From contig JAOALB010000086.1 of NCBI GenBank assembly GCA_025331125.1, forward strand, positions 175,976 to 239,975: a stretch of 64,000 nucleotides of DNA. Reading direction: 5' to 3'. Every line of letters starts with the position of its first letter. The stretch's first letter is position 1. The DNA is from Mycogone perniciosa (lineage: Eukaryota; Ascomycota; Sordariomycetes; Hypocreales; Hypocreaceae). Position numbers and translations under genes: made by a program. Below the pieces are notes generated by a model. The model saw nothing but the letters and a program-made list of their open reading frames with translations. It was not told the origin of the DNA and searched no databases. Positions 32,815 to 43,837 of the stretch are shown here, in pieces.

Positions 32815-35645
32815 ATGACAGAATCGACAGCTGCACAAAAACCCCAACCAAAAATTGTTGAGGCAATAGTAGATGCTGCAAAAAAGGCGTTCGACCCATC
32901 GGCTAACGCTGCGAACCGGGAACTTGGACTTCAAGAGTATAACAAGCTGGTTGAAAGGTAGGCTACTACCAGGAGATGGGTCTAACATTCAGGAAGTCTG
33001 ACTTCCATTCAGAACACAGACATGGATTCTTCTCCACGCATTAAATGCACTGATCAAACCGAATGTGCTTCCCCCATGGCTGAGGGAACCGCTCATGCAG
33101 ACTCTTACACGATTGCCTCTACGGCCGGATGGGGTCCGAGCGACAATGGAGTTTGTGTTTGCTGTCCATCCTAGCAATAGTGGTAAGCCTGCAGATACCA
33201 GTGGTCGAGATAAAGAGGGCGCTGCCATCACACATGAAGCAGTTGCAGTTACTACGAAGCTGTTGTCTTCAGTCCCGGCATCTATGAGTCCGCAGGCGTG
33301 GTTTGGTGGTATCTCAGGACAGTTATTTGCTCTGTTTGATGGCGAGGCAGGACTGGATATTGCCAAAACAGCGGCCCAGATTGTTGGGTTTGGAATTTTG
33401 GGCAAAAAGCTGTTTGGCGCACCGGGTATAGGTTATCGTCTGCCGATTATTTACTTCCTGTATACTGATTGTGGAGATAGGAGAACCGGGGTGGAATGCC
33501 TTTGTCCAACCGCTAATCGAGGCTGTGAATCCGTCTCTCAAGAAGACACTGGCAAACCCTTCCATCAAACAAGAACACGACGACGTCGAGATCGTGGAAT
33601 TGGGTCGAGACCAAATCATTGTAGCAACCCACAATTTGGAGCGGTCTCTTAGCCGACTTGAACTTCTAATCATGTCCAACCCATCTCCGGGTCTGTGCAA
33701 AAGAGTTCTACGGCCAACCCTCTTACAACTTTGGGCACTCGCTTCCTGGGTGAGTGCTTCACCGGAAACTGAGCAGCGCTTCTGCAAACCAGCGAAGAAC
33801 CTGCTGCAGACGTACCTGAAGCTTTTTGGTAACGCCGAAGGCATCATGCCCTTTGTCCGTAATCTTCTCTGTAAGGGGTCTCTCGATGATGCGGAAACGC
33901 GCTGGAGGTACCGCCTTGCAGCTGAGGGAGGTGTGGAGATTATCAAACAGCGATTCCCCGAGCAGAGCCAAGGGACTGAACTTGACTGGAATGAAATCGA
34001 TGGGAAATCAGCTACTTTGGTCATTTTCGTGGCTTCCGTGTGCTCGAAGGAGGAAATCTCTTCGGTATTTCTTCGTCTTCTTCAACAGTGGATTCAAACT
34101 GCGAGCAAGCAAAGTAGCTCAAGCATTCTAATCACCTCTCCCGATGAGGGGTCGGAGTCGGCGGTTCAGGATCTGATCGATGTGACTATTCTTCAAAAAC
34201 TGATGGACAAGGCCCCTGATAAATTGGTCAGCCACTTTGATCAATTGCTTGAGCTCATCTGTCAAGTTTTGCAGGCTGACAGCCGCTCGCCACTCGGGGA
34301 CGATCTCGTCGGGGTCGTACTAAGTCTCTTAAACCTAGTCGTCACCGCACCCACCTTTCAAAAGTCAGATATAAATCCAGCCGAGTTGAAGATTGTCGAG
34401 GAATCCCTGGGTAGAATTGGACAGGAAGATCGAACAGACATATCTACAACTGCAAGGAACCTCATTATGCTTTTGAAGTACCGGGACGACATGGAAAAAC
34501 CAGACGAGACAGCAACGGTGCCAACTGCCCGACAGATTGAGGACCGAAAGACATATAGTTTGGCGATGAGTTACATTACTGGCGATGGCGACAACCCACC
34601 TCCAGTGGTATCAGAGGGACTTAACCTTTTGTCCGGCCTTATTTTGGCCGAGAGCCCTATCTTGGACATACCTGCCATCACGGTGTTGATGTCGAATCTC
34701 TTGAAGGAGAGCGAGGACTTCATCAACTTGCGAGCTATCAAGATATTCACGCAATTAGCAAACAAACACCCAAAGTCCACCATACAGGAGCTCCTTGATC
34801 ATTATCTAGATGCTCAAGAGAAATTGTCTACGGATGTGCGCCTTAGGTTTGGCGAGGCAATATTACAGGTGATTGAGCGGCTCGGAGAAACCTTTGCAGG
34901 GGAGGCTGCTCAGAACGCAGGCGAAACACTGCTGTCGATTGCGGGTAGACGAGGATATCGACCAAAGACGATGGCTAAACAAGCACGAGAGGAGCGACTC
35001 AAGGCTCTGAAAAAGAGGAAGGCTGAGACCGGCGGGGAAGAAGATGAGGATGTCGACATGATAAATGAGGAAGAAACGCCGGAGGAAAGGGCCAAGAATG
35101 ATATCTTGGCGCAAATAGTTCAAGGATGGGAAAGCAAGAGAGGGAGTGAAGATGTACGTATGCGTACGTCCGCGCTGTCCATCTTCGGAAATGCCATTGA
35201 AACCAACATTATTGGCATGGGCCCAACTTTGGTATCGGCAGGAGTTGATCTTAGCATCAATGTCCTCGCCATGGAGCCTGAGCTGGAAAAGGGAATACTC
35301 CGCAGGGCTGCAATTTTAGTCATTCTGGGTTTCGTCAGAGCCCTGGACAAGGTGAGGGAGTCTGGTCAGAAGCTTGGGTTCGGGCTCACGCATGAGAGCA
35401 GAGAGGATATACAAAGGACGTTGAATTACGTGGCAGCGACGGATAACGATGGACTTGTGCAGCAGCATGCACGCGACGTGGTGGAGAGCCTACAGAATTG
35501 GGGCATGACGAGCCTGCTGCCTACTCAAGGGGAGGCAAGCACACCTGGTTTGGCAAAGTTGGCGGGATTACGATTAAGACCAGGAGGACCTTTGATCGAG
35601 GATGCTTCTGGGAGGGTTCGTCCAAGGATAGAAGAAGTGGAATGA
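32815..35645 (+). CDS. RTP1: RNA polymerase II assembly/import factor Rtp1 (TANGO6-like)
   Basis: Three exons, 32815-32957, 33013-33425 and 33481-35645, total 2721 nt and 906 residues. The introns (55 nt each) have GT-AG ends and keep frame. The protein is an all-helical HEAT-repeat type. Two C-terminal blocks match the RTP1_C1 and RTP1_C2 regions as I know them: PPPVVSEGLNLLSGLILAES continuing to a LANKHPKSTIQELLDHYLD segment, then RMRTSALSIFGNAIE continuing through GILRRAAILVILGFVRALDK. Between them is a Lys/Glu-rich stretch (KKRKAETGGEEDEDVD) that could act as a nuclear signal. By family knowledge, Rtp1 binds RNA polymerase II subunits and R2TP and helps nuclear import. The ATG at 32815 is the first ATG in the exon frame. 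Confidence 0.85.
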
Positions 35646-37424
35646 TTACTTGGACGCTTGATGCCAAGAATTTGGGTTTGTGCGGAGTACTCCGTACAAG
35701 TTGATCGTTTGACTAGCAGGCCCGCATCGATGGGTTGCGAAATACGAAGGCAGCAAGTTTTGTTTTCCAGCCTCCGTGTTTGCACAATACGCACCTTTGT
35801 GGCATCCGAATTACGAGTATTACGCTCAGTGCCAAAAATAGTAGAAAGAAAACCTACCTAAGCTTAAAGACCCAAAGCCGAGTGGCTGGAGGATGGAAAC
35901 GCGTAAGCGGGAAGCGGCTGGGGGCTAGTTTTGGAGCGAGAATCTTGAAGCAAGGGAGTTGTTTTCTGTGCTCTGGAGGACTGTTTGGAACATGCATGAG
36001 CGCGAACCGCGCGCGTCGAACCCATAATAAGCACTTCCTACGGAGTAGATATTGGAGGAGGATGCGTGGAAACAAGCGAGTTGGAATGAAGCCACGGCGT
36101 GTGAGCTGGAATTGTTCTACTCTGAGCACTGCAAATGCCCGGCGAAAGGCGTCAATTGATTCGAGACCAAGCCGCCACGCAATTGTGAGGGAAAAACAAT
36201 GAATGCCTGAAAAAAAGAAAAGATGGCGAAGAACTGGATTCGTCATGTTTCACCAAGACACAAAAAGCAGGGATGCGAGGGTGTGTAGATGGAGAATGGA
36301 GGGGCGTGTGGATGAGGATTCTTGAGCGAGTTGATGGTGTTACTTGGCGCGTAGGCAATAAATTAAGCTATTCTGTCAAGAGCACAGAGTATTCTCTTCT
36401 ACTTCGTAGCAGTACTTCTTATTAAGGATTGTTAATCTATCTTTTGTTTGTGTATAGTTTCTTGTGTGTGACACCTAGCGGGATGACGTCTTGACAGAGA
36501 TATATTGACCTGAAGAGCCGCCTGCCGAGATATACATACACGTATCTATTACCTCGTATCATAGCAGTTTGCAAACCAAATACGGAGTAATACTACTTCG
36601 TACAGCTACAGCTACAGCTACAAGTGGCGTGTGTCAGGAAAATGCCCAGTTTCCCAATGTTTTGGTTGGCAGCTTGATTGGCTCTCAGGGCGTCTCAGAT
36701 TTGCTGTGGTCTTGTACCTGCATCACCCCTGACACTAACAACCAGCCAATGCCAAACCTCTGTTATCCAGCTTTCGGCCTCAATCCCACTCTCTCGTGCC
36801 AGCCTGAAGGGCGGCTGTGCCGTCATTGCCATGGATCTTCCTTGCGTCGTTTGTTTCAGCGTTCTCTATTCGTCCCATTGTGGAAATACATGCCGTCCCG
36901 CGTCGGGCCAATGCCATCCATCATGCGAGCCTTTCATCCGTAGAAGTCACAAAAGGGCTGAAAGTCCAACCCTCCCTTTGCTCTCCCTCCTCTCTCTTCT
37001 TCTCTTCTTGTCCTTTACCTTCTCCAAGATCTGGCTGGTTCTCGTCTTCCTCTCTCTCTGTCTTTCAGTGCTTTCTTCCCAGTCTTCAACGGCTGTTTCC
37101 ATTCTTTTTTGCTTTCCAATACCACAGTCTTTTGACGTCGACGTCGATCAGCTCTGTTTGCCTTCGCCTTTTCCGACCAATACACCCTTCTTTTCGTGAG
37201 CAAACTGTGTCTGCTGCATTGACGCGAAATTGACTTTCGCTCCCTTTCCCTTTGGACCATTTGACGAATCCCCCGAGCCAAGATTTATCGACTCCTAGCA
37301 AAGGTTGGATCTGAAGAACGGACAAAAACAGCTCCATCATCCACTTGGATATCAATATCAACATCAAGAACAACATCAAGAACATACACTAGCTTGAGCA
37401 GGGAATAACCACACAATCGACAAA
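35646..37424. other. Upstream region of the Thr-rich secreted protein gene
   Basis: 1.8 kb between RTP1 and the next plus-strand gene. It has a palindromic CGGAGTACTCCGTAC at 35683-35697, shorter copies at 36039-36047 and 36581-36589, and a short (ACAGCT)n run at about 36601-36622. A C/T-rich stretch at about 36955-37130 is probably part of the promoter or leader of the downstream gene. No gene is supported. Confidence 0.45.
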
Positions 37425-38510
37425 ATGAAGTTCTCATCCATTGCTACTCTGGGCTTCTTCACTGCCCTGGCTTCCGCCAGCAGTGACAACAGCCACCACA
37501 ACCTCCGCCTCCGTCATCTACACTTCCCCAGGTCTAATGCCACGACTACGGCTAGTCAGGCTGCTGCCACTACTCTGACTGTCATCGCAACTCAGGTTCA
37601 TACCGTCATCAGCTGTGCTCCTACGGTTACCAATTGCCCTGCCCGCAACCAGACAGCCATCGGCAACCTCCCCGAGTCGGCCAAGACAACCATGGTCATT
37701 ACGGATACCGTTGTGCTGACTACAACCGTCTGCCCCGTGTCTGAGGCCTCCCAGATCTCCTCCTCTCTCATCTCAGAGCACAAGACCGGCAAGATTACCG
37801 GTTCGACCGTCAAGCCCACCACTGTCACCACTGCCCTGTATCCCACTCCCCCTGTGAGCGGCGCTTCCAACGCTGCCGCTGTGACTGACCAAGACTCTAC
37901 GACCACCACAACTGTCACGTCTACTACCGAGACCACCATCACCATTACTCGCACCAGGAGCAATGAGGGCAAGCCTACTGGAGGCAACGGGGGATACAAG
38001 CCCGAGCCTACTACCACCGTCACATCTACCTCCACGAGGACTCGTACCATCACCATTGCCAAGCCCAGCCAAACTGCTGCTGCCATCAAGCCAGATGGCA
38101 ACTCCGGTTCTAATGGAGAGACTTGCAAGGCCCCCAAAGAGACTGTCACTGTCACTGTTGCCAAAGAGACCGTTACCGTTCCTGCCTCGACCGTCTATGT
38201 GACCATTGCCCCATCATCAGCTTGCATCTCCAACGCCGCTGCCTCACCTTCTGTCTATGGCAACGCCCCCGACTCCAAGCCCGGCAACGGCAACGGTGAC
38301 TACAGCTCTGCCCAATCCGAGTCCCAACCTCAAAGTACCGGCAAGGCCAGCCCCGGCAACCCTACAAAGGGTGGTAGCACTACAACGAGCGGCGTCCCTG
38401 ACTCTACAACTACCGTCCAGGCCATAGTCACTGTCCAGCCCTACCCCCTTGGTAACAGCACCACCAGTGGTCATGTTAAGCCTTCTGGCTTTGTCAAGCT
38501 CTATCGCTAA
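37425..38510 (+). CDS. Secreted Thr/Ser-rich cell-surface-type protein
   Basis: Single exon, 361 residues, start in AAAATG context. The N-terminus MKFSSIATLGFFTALASASS is a clear signal peptide. Nearly all the rest is Thr/Ser/Val-rich, expected to be heavily O-mannosylated. It has a block (TVVLTTTVCPV, ~104-114) common in secreted fungal wall proteins, and two related Thr-rich segments around residues 160-180 and 195-215 (TTTVTSTTETTITITRTRS and TTTVTSTSTRTRTITIAK). The last third is Gly/Asn/Pro/Ser-rich. There is no hydrophobic C-terminal tail, so a GPI anchor is unlikely; it ends SGFVKLYR. No catalytic domain is seen. Few cysteines (in SCAPTVTNC, CPV, ETC and AC contexts) may form disulfides. 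Function beyond wall/surface location is unknown. Confidence 0.82.
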   Translation: MKFSSIATLGFFTALASASSDNSHHNLRLRHLHFPRSNATTTASQAAATTLTVIATQVHTVISCAPTVTNCPARNQTAIGNLPESAKTTMVITDTVVLTTTVCPVSEASQISSSLISEHKTGKITGSTVKPTTVTTALYPTPPVSGASNAAAVTDQDSTTTTTVTSTTETTITITRTRSNEGKPTGGNGGYKPEPTTTVTSTSTRTRTITIAKPSQTAAAIKPDGNSGSNGETCKAPKETVTVTVAKETVTVPASTVYVTIAPSSACISNAAASPSVYGNAPDSKPGNGNGDYSSAQSESQPQSTGKASPGNPTKGGSTTTSGVPDSTTTVQAIVTVQPYPLGNSTTSGHVKPSGFVKLYR

Positions 38511-39140
38511 GCGGTGTCCCCCTGGTGGAAAAGACGCCATTCTCTTCTTGTACACATGCTTTTTTGGAGAGGCATAGGGCCCTAGTCCGAGGGGCCTATT
38601 TGGGGGAGAGCAAAGGATTGGAGCGTTTTCCAAACAGCTATGAAGCGAGCATGATGAAATCTATCTTTTCCATGTCCACAATGAGCATGATAGGTTTTTA
38701 TGTGTCATCATTTTTTTTCCCTTTTGGTTGGGTCAGGTTCACGGTTTATGGATACGATGGAGATGTCAGACGTAGGAAAGACCAATACAAAACGTTCCAG
38801 GGTGTCGCATTTGCAATCCGCTTGGGATCATTTACTTTCTGTGTATATATTAAGCTTGATTTTAGAAACGGAGCGGGTTGTATAGGATAACCCCCTCTTC
38901 ATTGGTCGGGTCAAGAATTGAACTAGATTGTCATGCATACTGGCTGTTCCTTGATTGAATTGTCATGTCAAGCTCAAATTGAATGTTCCCTATTATACAG
39001 CCTTTTTCCATCCACAACACCGCTGTAGGTCTAGATTCGTTTCGCCCAATTCACCATAGCAAGAGTGTCTAGTTATATACACATACAGACACTTTGGTTC
39101 ATATCTCATAGTCCAATTCATGGCTTCAGCTCGCCCCCCA
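38511..39140. other. Convergent 3' region
   Basis: 630 bp between the stop codons of the Thr-rich protein gene and CENP-Q. Holds both 3' UTRs. No gene or repeat seen. Confidence 0.5.
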
Positions 39141-41067
39141 CTATCCAAGCACAACATGTTCATACTGCCCCTGATCTAGATGTCGTAACAACACATCCTG
39201 CAAAGCCGCCCGGCTACGCGCCAGTTGGGGGATGATACCCTCCGTTTGTTGGAGGTTGTTCTTCATACTCTCCATGTGGTTGCCGAGTTGAAGAGCTAGG
39301 GATTTGAGTTCTTCGTCTTTGAGATCCTGTATATTCGTTAGTTTAGTTTTTCTCATGAAACTAGACAGTCGAGTGGGAGACAACGAACATCAAAGAGACC
39401 TGCAACCATCGAAGGGCCCTCATGTAGAAAGATCGCATCACTCTCCTCCTTCGCTCTTCGCTGGGAGGCCACGGTTTCTGGCGTCGGCGCAAGGATGTGT
39501 GCCTTCTTCAACAGCCCACGGTGCTCCCTCGCCTGTGCCTTTGCACTAGACTCCAAGTTCCGCAGCGCCTCATAATCCCTCTCCAGCTCCCTCTCCAGCT
39601 TCTCCTTCTCGCGGTTCAACAACTCAACAGCGTGCAAGGCCGGATCCAATTGCCGCTCAAGAGCCTGCTTCGCATCCAGCACGCTCTCAAAGTCCAGCTC
39701 TACTGCGCGCCCACCGTCGTCTGCTGCAGCAGTGGCTCTACTGCTGCGTGGTGCTCGAGCTGTCATGGACGCTGGAGGAAAGGGGAGGCCTCGTGTGACT
39801 TTGCGAGTTATGCGATTGGTCAAGAGACGAAGCGCATCGGAGGTATGGGTACGACGCTGCTGGGTGTTGGATAAGCGCTGCAGGATGGGACGGTGGGCGA
39901 GGTGTAAGATGGCAGAGGCGGCGGAGAGGGAAGATTCGGCGAGGGGGCTCCATTTAGTTTCTATGATGGATTGGCGGACGTGGCGGACGTAGGGGGCGAT
40001 GTGAGGATATGGTTTGGGAGGCGATGGGGGGAAGTCGTCTTCAGGGTCGGCATTTTGATTCGACCGGCGTCGTTTCTTCTTTTGTAGTTGAGAGGACTCT
40101 GTAGGCTCGGCATTGGATTCGACGGCTTCAGGCTCAGGTTCGGGTTCGGGTCGAGTAGGTTGTGGTTCATCTGTCCTTCCGGTAGGGGCTCTGCTGCCTC
40201 CAGACCGACCACGACGCTTCCCTTCTTTCTTGGACTGGGTGTTGTCAACGGCAGCCGTCTCATCTTCTTTGGATGATTGGCCGCTTTTGCTAGGCTTTGC
40301 TGTTTTGTTCTGAACTTCAGAGGGCGGCATGTCTTGCAGCGATGGGCGGCCTCGTTTTCGCGGGTTTCGTGGCTCTTCGGTCTGCTCCAAGTTCTCTCCC
40401 ACCTCTTGTCTACTCTGGAGAGAAGGGCGACCTCGTTTCCGACGCGGAGGCGGCTCCGTGGCCTGTGTGTCTTCCTCTTGTTGCTGTGGCTCTTGTGGTT
40501 GGTGGTTCTTCTCGGCGTGTCTTCTGCTTCGCCTCTCTCGAGGATCAGCCTGCGACTCGGCATCTTGATGCTTCTTCGTCTGCCCGTCCTGGGAAGCATT
40601 CTTCCGCTTGTTGCGCGATGATGGCCCGGCCTCCTCCGTAACTGCGACTTCAACTTCCTGATTACCCAAAGATGGGCGACCACGTTTCCGCTTCGCTGGA
40701 GGCGCTACATCTCCGTCTTCCACTATACTTGCTTGAGTCGTTTTGGACTTGCCAAGTGATGGCCGACCCCTCTTCCTCTTCGGCTCTGTAGAATCCCTCG
40801 GCGCCGGCTGCTCTTCAGTCACCGAGTCCATGCGTTTCCTCAGCCTCCCTCGTTTCTTGAGACGTCGCTCTTCGTCTGCATCGGCATCGTATTCGTCGGC
40901 GGCGGCGGTGCGATCTTGCGTCGCGTCGGCTTCTTGCCTGGACGCGTTAGGCGGCCTACCGCGTTTGCGCTTTTGGCTTGAAGGATCAGGTGCCTGAGGA
41001 AAGGGAACATGTTAGCAGTTGGAGATTGAATGGTCATTGAAGGCAATGAAACAGAGTAGAATACCAT
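39141..41067 (-). CDS. FTA7: Inner kinetochore protein CENP-Q/Fta7 with five AT-hooks
   Basis: Model: exon 1 is just the ATG (41067-41065), exon 2 is 40993-39389, and exon 3 is 39326-39141, giving 597 residues. Intron 1 (71 nt) runs from GTATTC to CAG with GCTAAC before the acceptor; intron 2 has a weaker GTTCGT donor and CTAAC branch point. The N-terminal half is charged and disordered with five AT-hook cores (KRKRGRPP or KRGRPSL), which bind the minor groove of A/T DNA. The C-terminal half has long coiled coils (KQALERQLDPALHAVELLNR, then LERELERDYEALRNLE) and the CENP-Q-like end DLKDEELKSLALQLGNHMES. CENP-Q is part of the constitutive centromere-associated network. If exon 1 is wrong, the next ATG (40831) gives a protein lacking one AT-hook. 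Confidence 0.8.
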
Positions 41068-41658
41068 TGTGGGCGGTGTTGCGCATGGGAACTGCGCCGG
41101 CAACAAGTACAATCGACGACTCTACCTATGACAGTACGAGTGGCATCTGCCAGACATGCAAGCAATGACGCACATTCGGTTGGCCCAAATGATAAACGTG
41201 GAGCCCATAACCCCACGTTCGTTATCGTTTTGAGGCCTGTTCGCTGATTGTTGGCAGCTCCAGCGCTGTCATTCGTCCGTTCAGGCCACCTAGGCACCTA
41301 GGCACCTATCCGTGCCAGCTCCAAGCACTAAAAAGCTCATAGTCTCGGCGTCTCAATGTCACTGACCAACCACGGCAACGCCCAACAAATCACAGAGAGG
41401 AACCTGAGCATTCATCCTCCAGGGATGCCCAGGAAAGCGAACGGGCCAGCTAGTATTTTGTTTCTCGCAGCTTCCATCTTCCTTCTCCCCTCCTCATCTT
41501 TCTTCGTTACTCCGTGTGCTCTTCCCGTCTCATCGTGGGAGTTAATCATAAATAATTAATACCTCTTGTCCCAAAACCAATCCCCTCTTCCCGCTCTCCA
41601 CATATACCCTCTCAACAAATCCATCCCACGAGCCTCGGTCTGTTGAAATCACATCACA
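41068..41658. promoter_or_regulatory. Divergent upstream region, CENP-Q / thioredoxin-like gene
   Basis: 591 bp between two start codons facing away from each other. It includes a direct repeat of ACCTAGGC around 41288-41305 and an ACTCCGTG half-motif near 41511. The stretch just before 41659 is C/T-rich. No gene is seen. Confidence 0.5.
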
Positions 41659-42558
41659 ATGCGTTTCTCTACTTCCGCTGTCGTCGCGGCTCTGCCCGCT
41701 CTTTCTGCTGCCCAGGAGAATCCCTTGGAGCAGTACAAGGCCCAGTTCCAGAACGTCCTGGGTCAGCTTGGAGCTTATATCCCCAATCCCGGTGTCCATG
41801 ACCCCGTCGCCGCTCACGAAGCCAAGACCGGCTCCATGAAGCTCTCCATCCTGACTCTGGAGAACTGGAAGAACACTCTCTATGAGCCTGTGGCCCCGGA
41901 CGCAAAGACCCCCGAGGAGTGGTGGGTGCTGATCACCGGAAGGAATAAGACATGCTTCGGTACGTCCTCGAAAAGAAGGTCCGCAATGAAGCACCCGTGG
42001 CTTGAAGCTAATCGTCCTCTTTCATAGGCCACTGCGGACAGGTTGAAAAGGCCTTTAACGAGACGGCGTCCAAGTTTGCTGAGCTTCCAGACACGCCGCA
42101 CATGGCTCTCCTTAACTGCGACGACCAACCCATCCTTTGCAACAGCTGGTCTGCCTCGTCGGCCAATATCTGGGCCATCGACATGCTCCCAGCCCCAGCC
42201 CCTATTGACATCTACAGGAGGAGGCTCAACCTCACCACTACCACGTCGGAAGACCTTGTCAAGCTGCAGGCTGATGGCAAGAAAGGCTTCGCCCTCCTCG
42301 ACTCTTGGTTCCACCCATTCAACGGCAAGGTTGCCGAGCTCGGCCTGTCCGTTCCTGTCGGCTACATCCTCTGGGCTTTCAACCTCCTGCCCAGCTGGAT
42401 GTTCATGTTGCTTGTATCCTTCGCCAGCCGAAGCATGATGTGAGTTTCTCAGTGATCACCCAGTACTCATGCGGCTGCATCTAACAGTCACCAGGTCGAA
42501 CCGTATGACGCAGCCGCAAGCCCGACGACCTGCCGGCGCTGCTCCCGCCGCCCAGTGA
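41659..42558 (+). CDS. Thioredoxin-like ER/secretory membrane protein
   Basis: Three exons, 41659-41959, 42028-42439 and 42495-42558, give 258 residues. Signal peptide MRFSTSAVVAALPALSAA; a luminal thioredoxin-like domain follows (LTLENWKNTLYEP, EEWWVLITGRNKTCFGHCGQ, MALLNCDDQPILCNSW); then a membrane segment (VPVGYILWAFNLLPSWMFML) and a short cytosolic tail with Arg/Pro/Ala ending PAGAAPAAQ. The cysteine pair is C-F-G-H-C, one residue longer than the usual C-x2-C; it is formed exactly across the first splice junction. N-glycosylation sequons are present (NKT, NET, NLT). Similar fungal proteins are often annotated, probably wrongly, as peptidyl-tRNA hydrolase. A role in disulfide handling in the secretory pathway is inference. 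Confidence 0.75.
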
Positions 42559-42787
42559 GCCCGGGAATGAATAAACCTCTTAACCCTTATGATTTCAACT
42601 CTTGGTTGGGGTATGGTATTGGATAGATATGGGCCATGGGACGGGACAACGTATATGTTAAAAAACGGCGGCTTTTTGTACGAATTCCCAAGCTGGGACT
42701 GTTGGCTCGGATGCTCTGGGCACTTGCGTTGACTATACGCACCTGGTAATGAGAGCTGGTAATGAGAGACGCCACGTAATTCTTTGG

Positions 42788-43415
42788 TCATGACTTGCTC
42801 TCGCATGTTTCTTGAAGTGAAGTGAGGCCATCAAGGATCTCATCTTTAAGCTGGCTATTGGCCAATTTGCCGTAACGGAGGTCGCTCAGCCCGCCGATAG
42901 TCTGTTGAACAGACTCTTTCAGAGCAACCTCTTCTTCCTCGAGCTTCCTGATCTCTTCCTCGAGGGCACCAACCGCCCCTTCGAGTTCAGGGACTACAGA
43001 ATTAAGAGTATGCTTGGCTCGCTTCAACCCAGATTCATCACCAAACAACTGCCCGAGTTCCATAATTAGCACACTACTCCAGAAAGAAAGTCAGAATAAA
43101 AGTTTGAGGAATTCCTACCGCTCTCTCAATTTCAATCTCACCGTCTACATCCTCCCTCTCTGCCTCCCGTCGCTGGCGCAGGACTTCCCTCCGCATGACG
43201 ACACCGCGCTTTACTTCCTCGGCGACATTTGCGGCGACGGCATCAACGACGGTGTTGCGCTGTGCTTGCAGGTCGCGGTAGAGCGAGCGGAGCTGTGGTG
43301 AGTCGTGCAGCGGGCGTGGGAAGAGGGCTTTGAACTGGTCGAAGGTGGTGATGGAGGGGAGAGGGGCGGGTTGGAGGAGGTAGTTTGTGAGGATGTCGGA
43401 TTCGATTGGTGCCAT
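42788..43415 (-). CDS. NKP2: Kinetochore protein of the Cnl2/Nkp2 family
   Basis: Two exons, 43415-43119 and 43048-42788, give 185 residues. The intron (70 nt) starts GTAGGA, has TGCTAAT shortly before the CAG acceptor, and joins ...EIERA to LFGDESGLKR in frame. An internal ATG seen just before the acceptor belongs to the intron. The N-terminal half has the Cnl2/Nkp2 pattern: SDILTNYLLQPAPLPSITTF, then QFKALFPRPLHDSPQLRSLY and RDLQAQRNTVVDAVAANVAE. The C-terminal half is coiled coil (LEGAVGALEEEIRKLEEEEV). In yeasts Nkp2 with Nkp1 is a non-essential part of the inner kinetochore (CCAN). It lies 1.7 kb from CENP-Q, with one unrelated gene between them. Confidence 0.87.
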
Positions 43416-43837
43416 TTTCGAGGTATTTTGATTATTATATGGTGAGTTATAAGGGGAGTGAGTTGAGGGCTGGGTTGTGTACCGTATGCACAGTACTCCG
43501 TAAGGTGAGAGGAGAAATGCTGGTGAGCTTGGGAGGTTGTGTAACGCGAGGCTAAGGCTGTCTCGACGCGTAAAGTGTTGGTGGGTCAGCAACGACCGAT
43601 TCGGAGCCTTTCGGACAACCACACGATCACGAAGACAAAAGAGACTTTGAAGTACAAGCCGTTTGGATATGAATGAATGGCATCTTTTGCAAGACTTTTG
43701 TATTCCGGAAAACTATGGAGAAGCGAATATCAATCACCATCGCCATGACTCGCTTTTCCCCGCGTGTCTTTTTATATGCCCAGTATACATCTAATGCTCC
43801 GTCCCCAACTCCCTTTTTATACCTAACCAATGCCGTT
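43416..43837. other. Short intergenic stretch
   Basis: 422 bp between the Nkp2 start and the 3' end of the LYS2 relic. Contains the Nkp2 promoter. An AGTACTCCGTA motif is at 43492-43502. No gene is seen. Confidence 0.5.

Noticed and set aside
37598..38164. 188-codon Val-rich antisense frame opposite the Thr-rich protein
   Set aside because: It is the complement of repetitive Thr codons; no domain.
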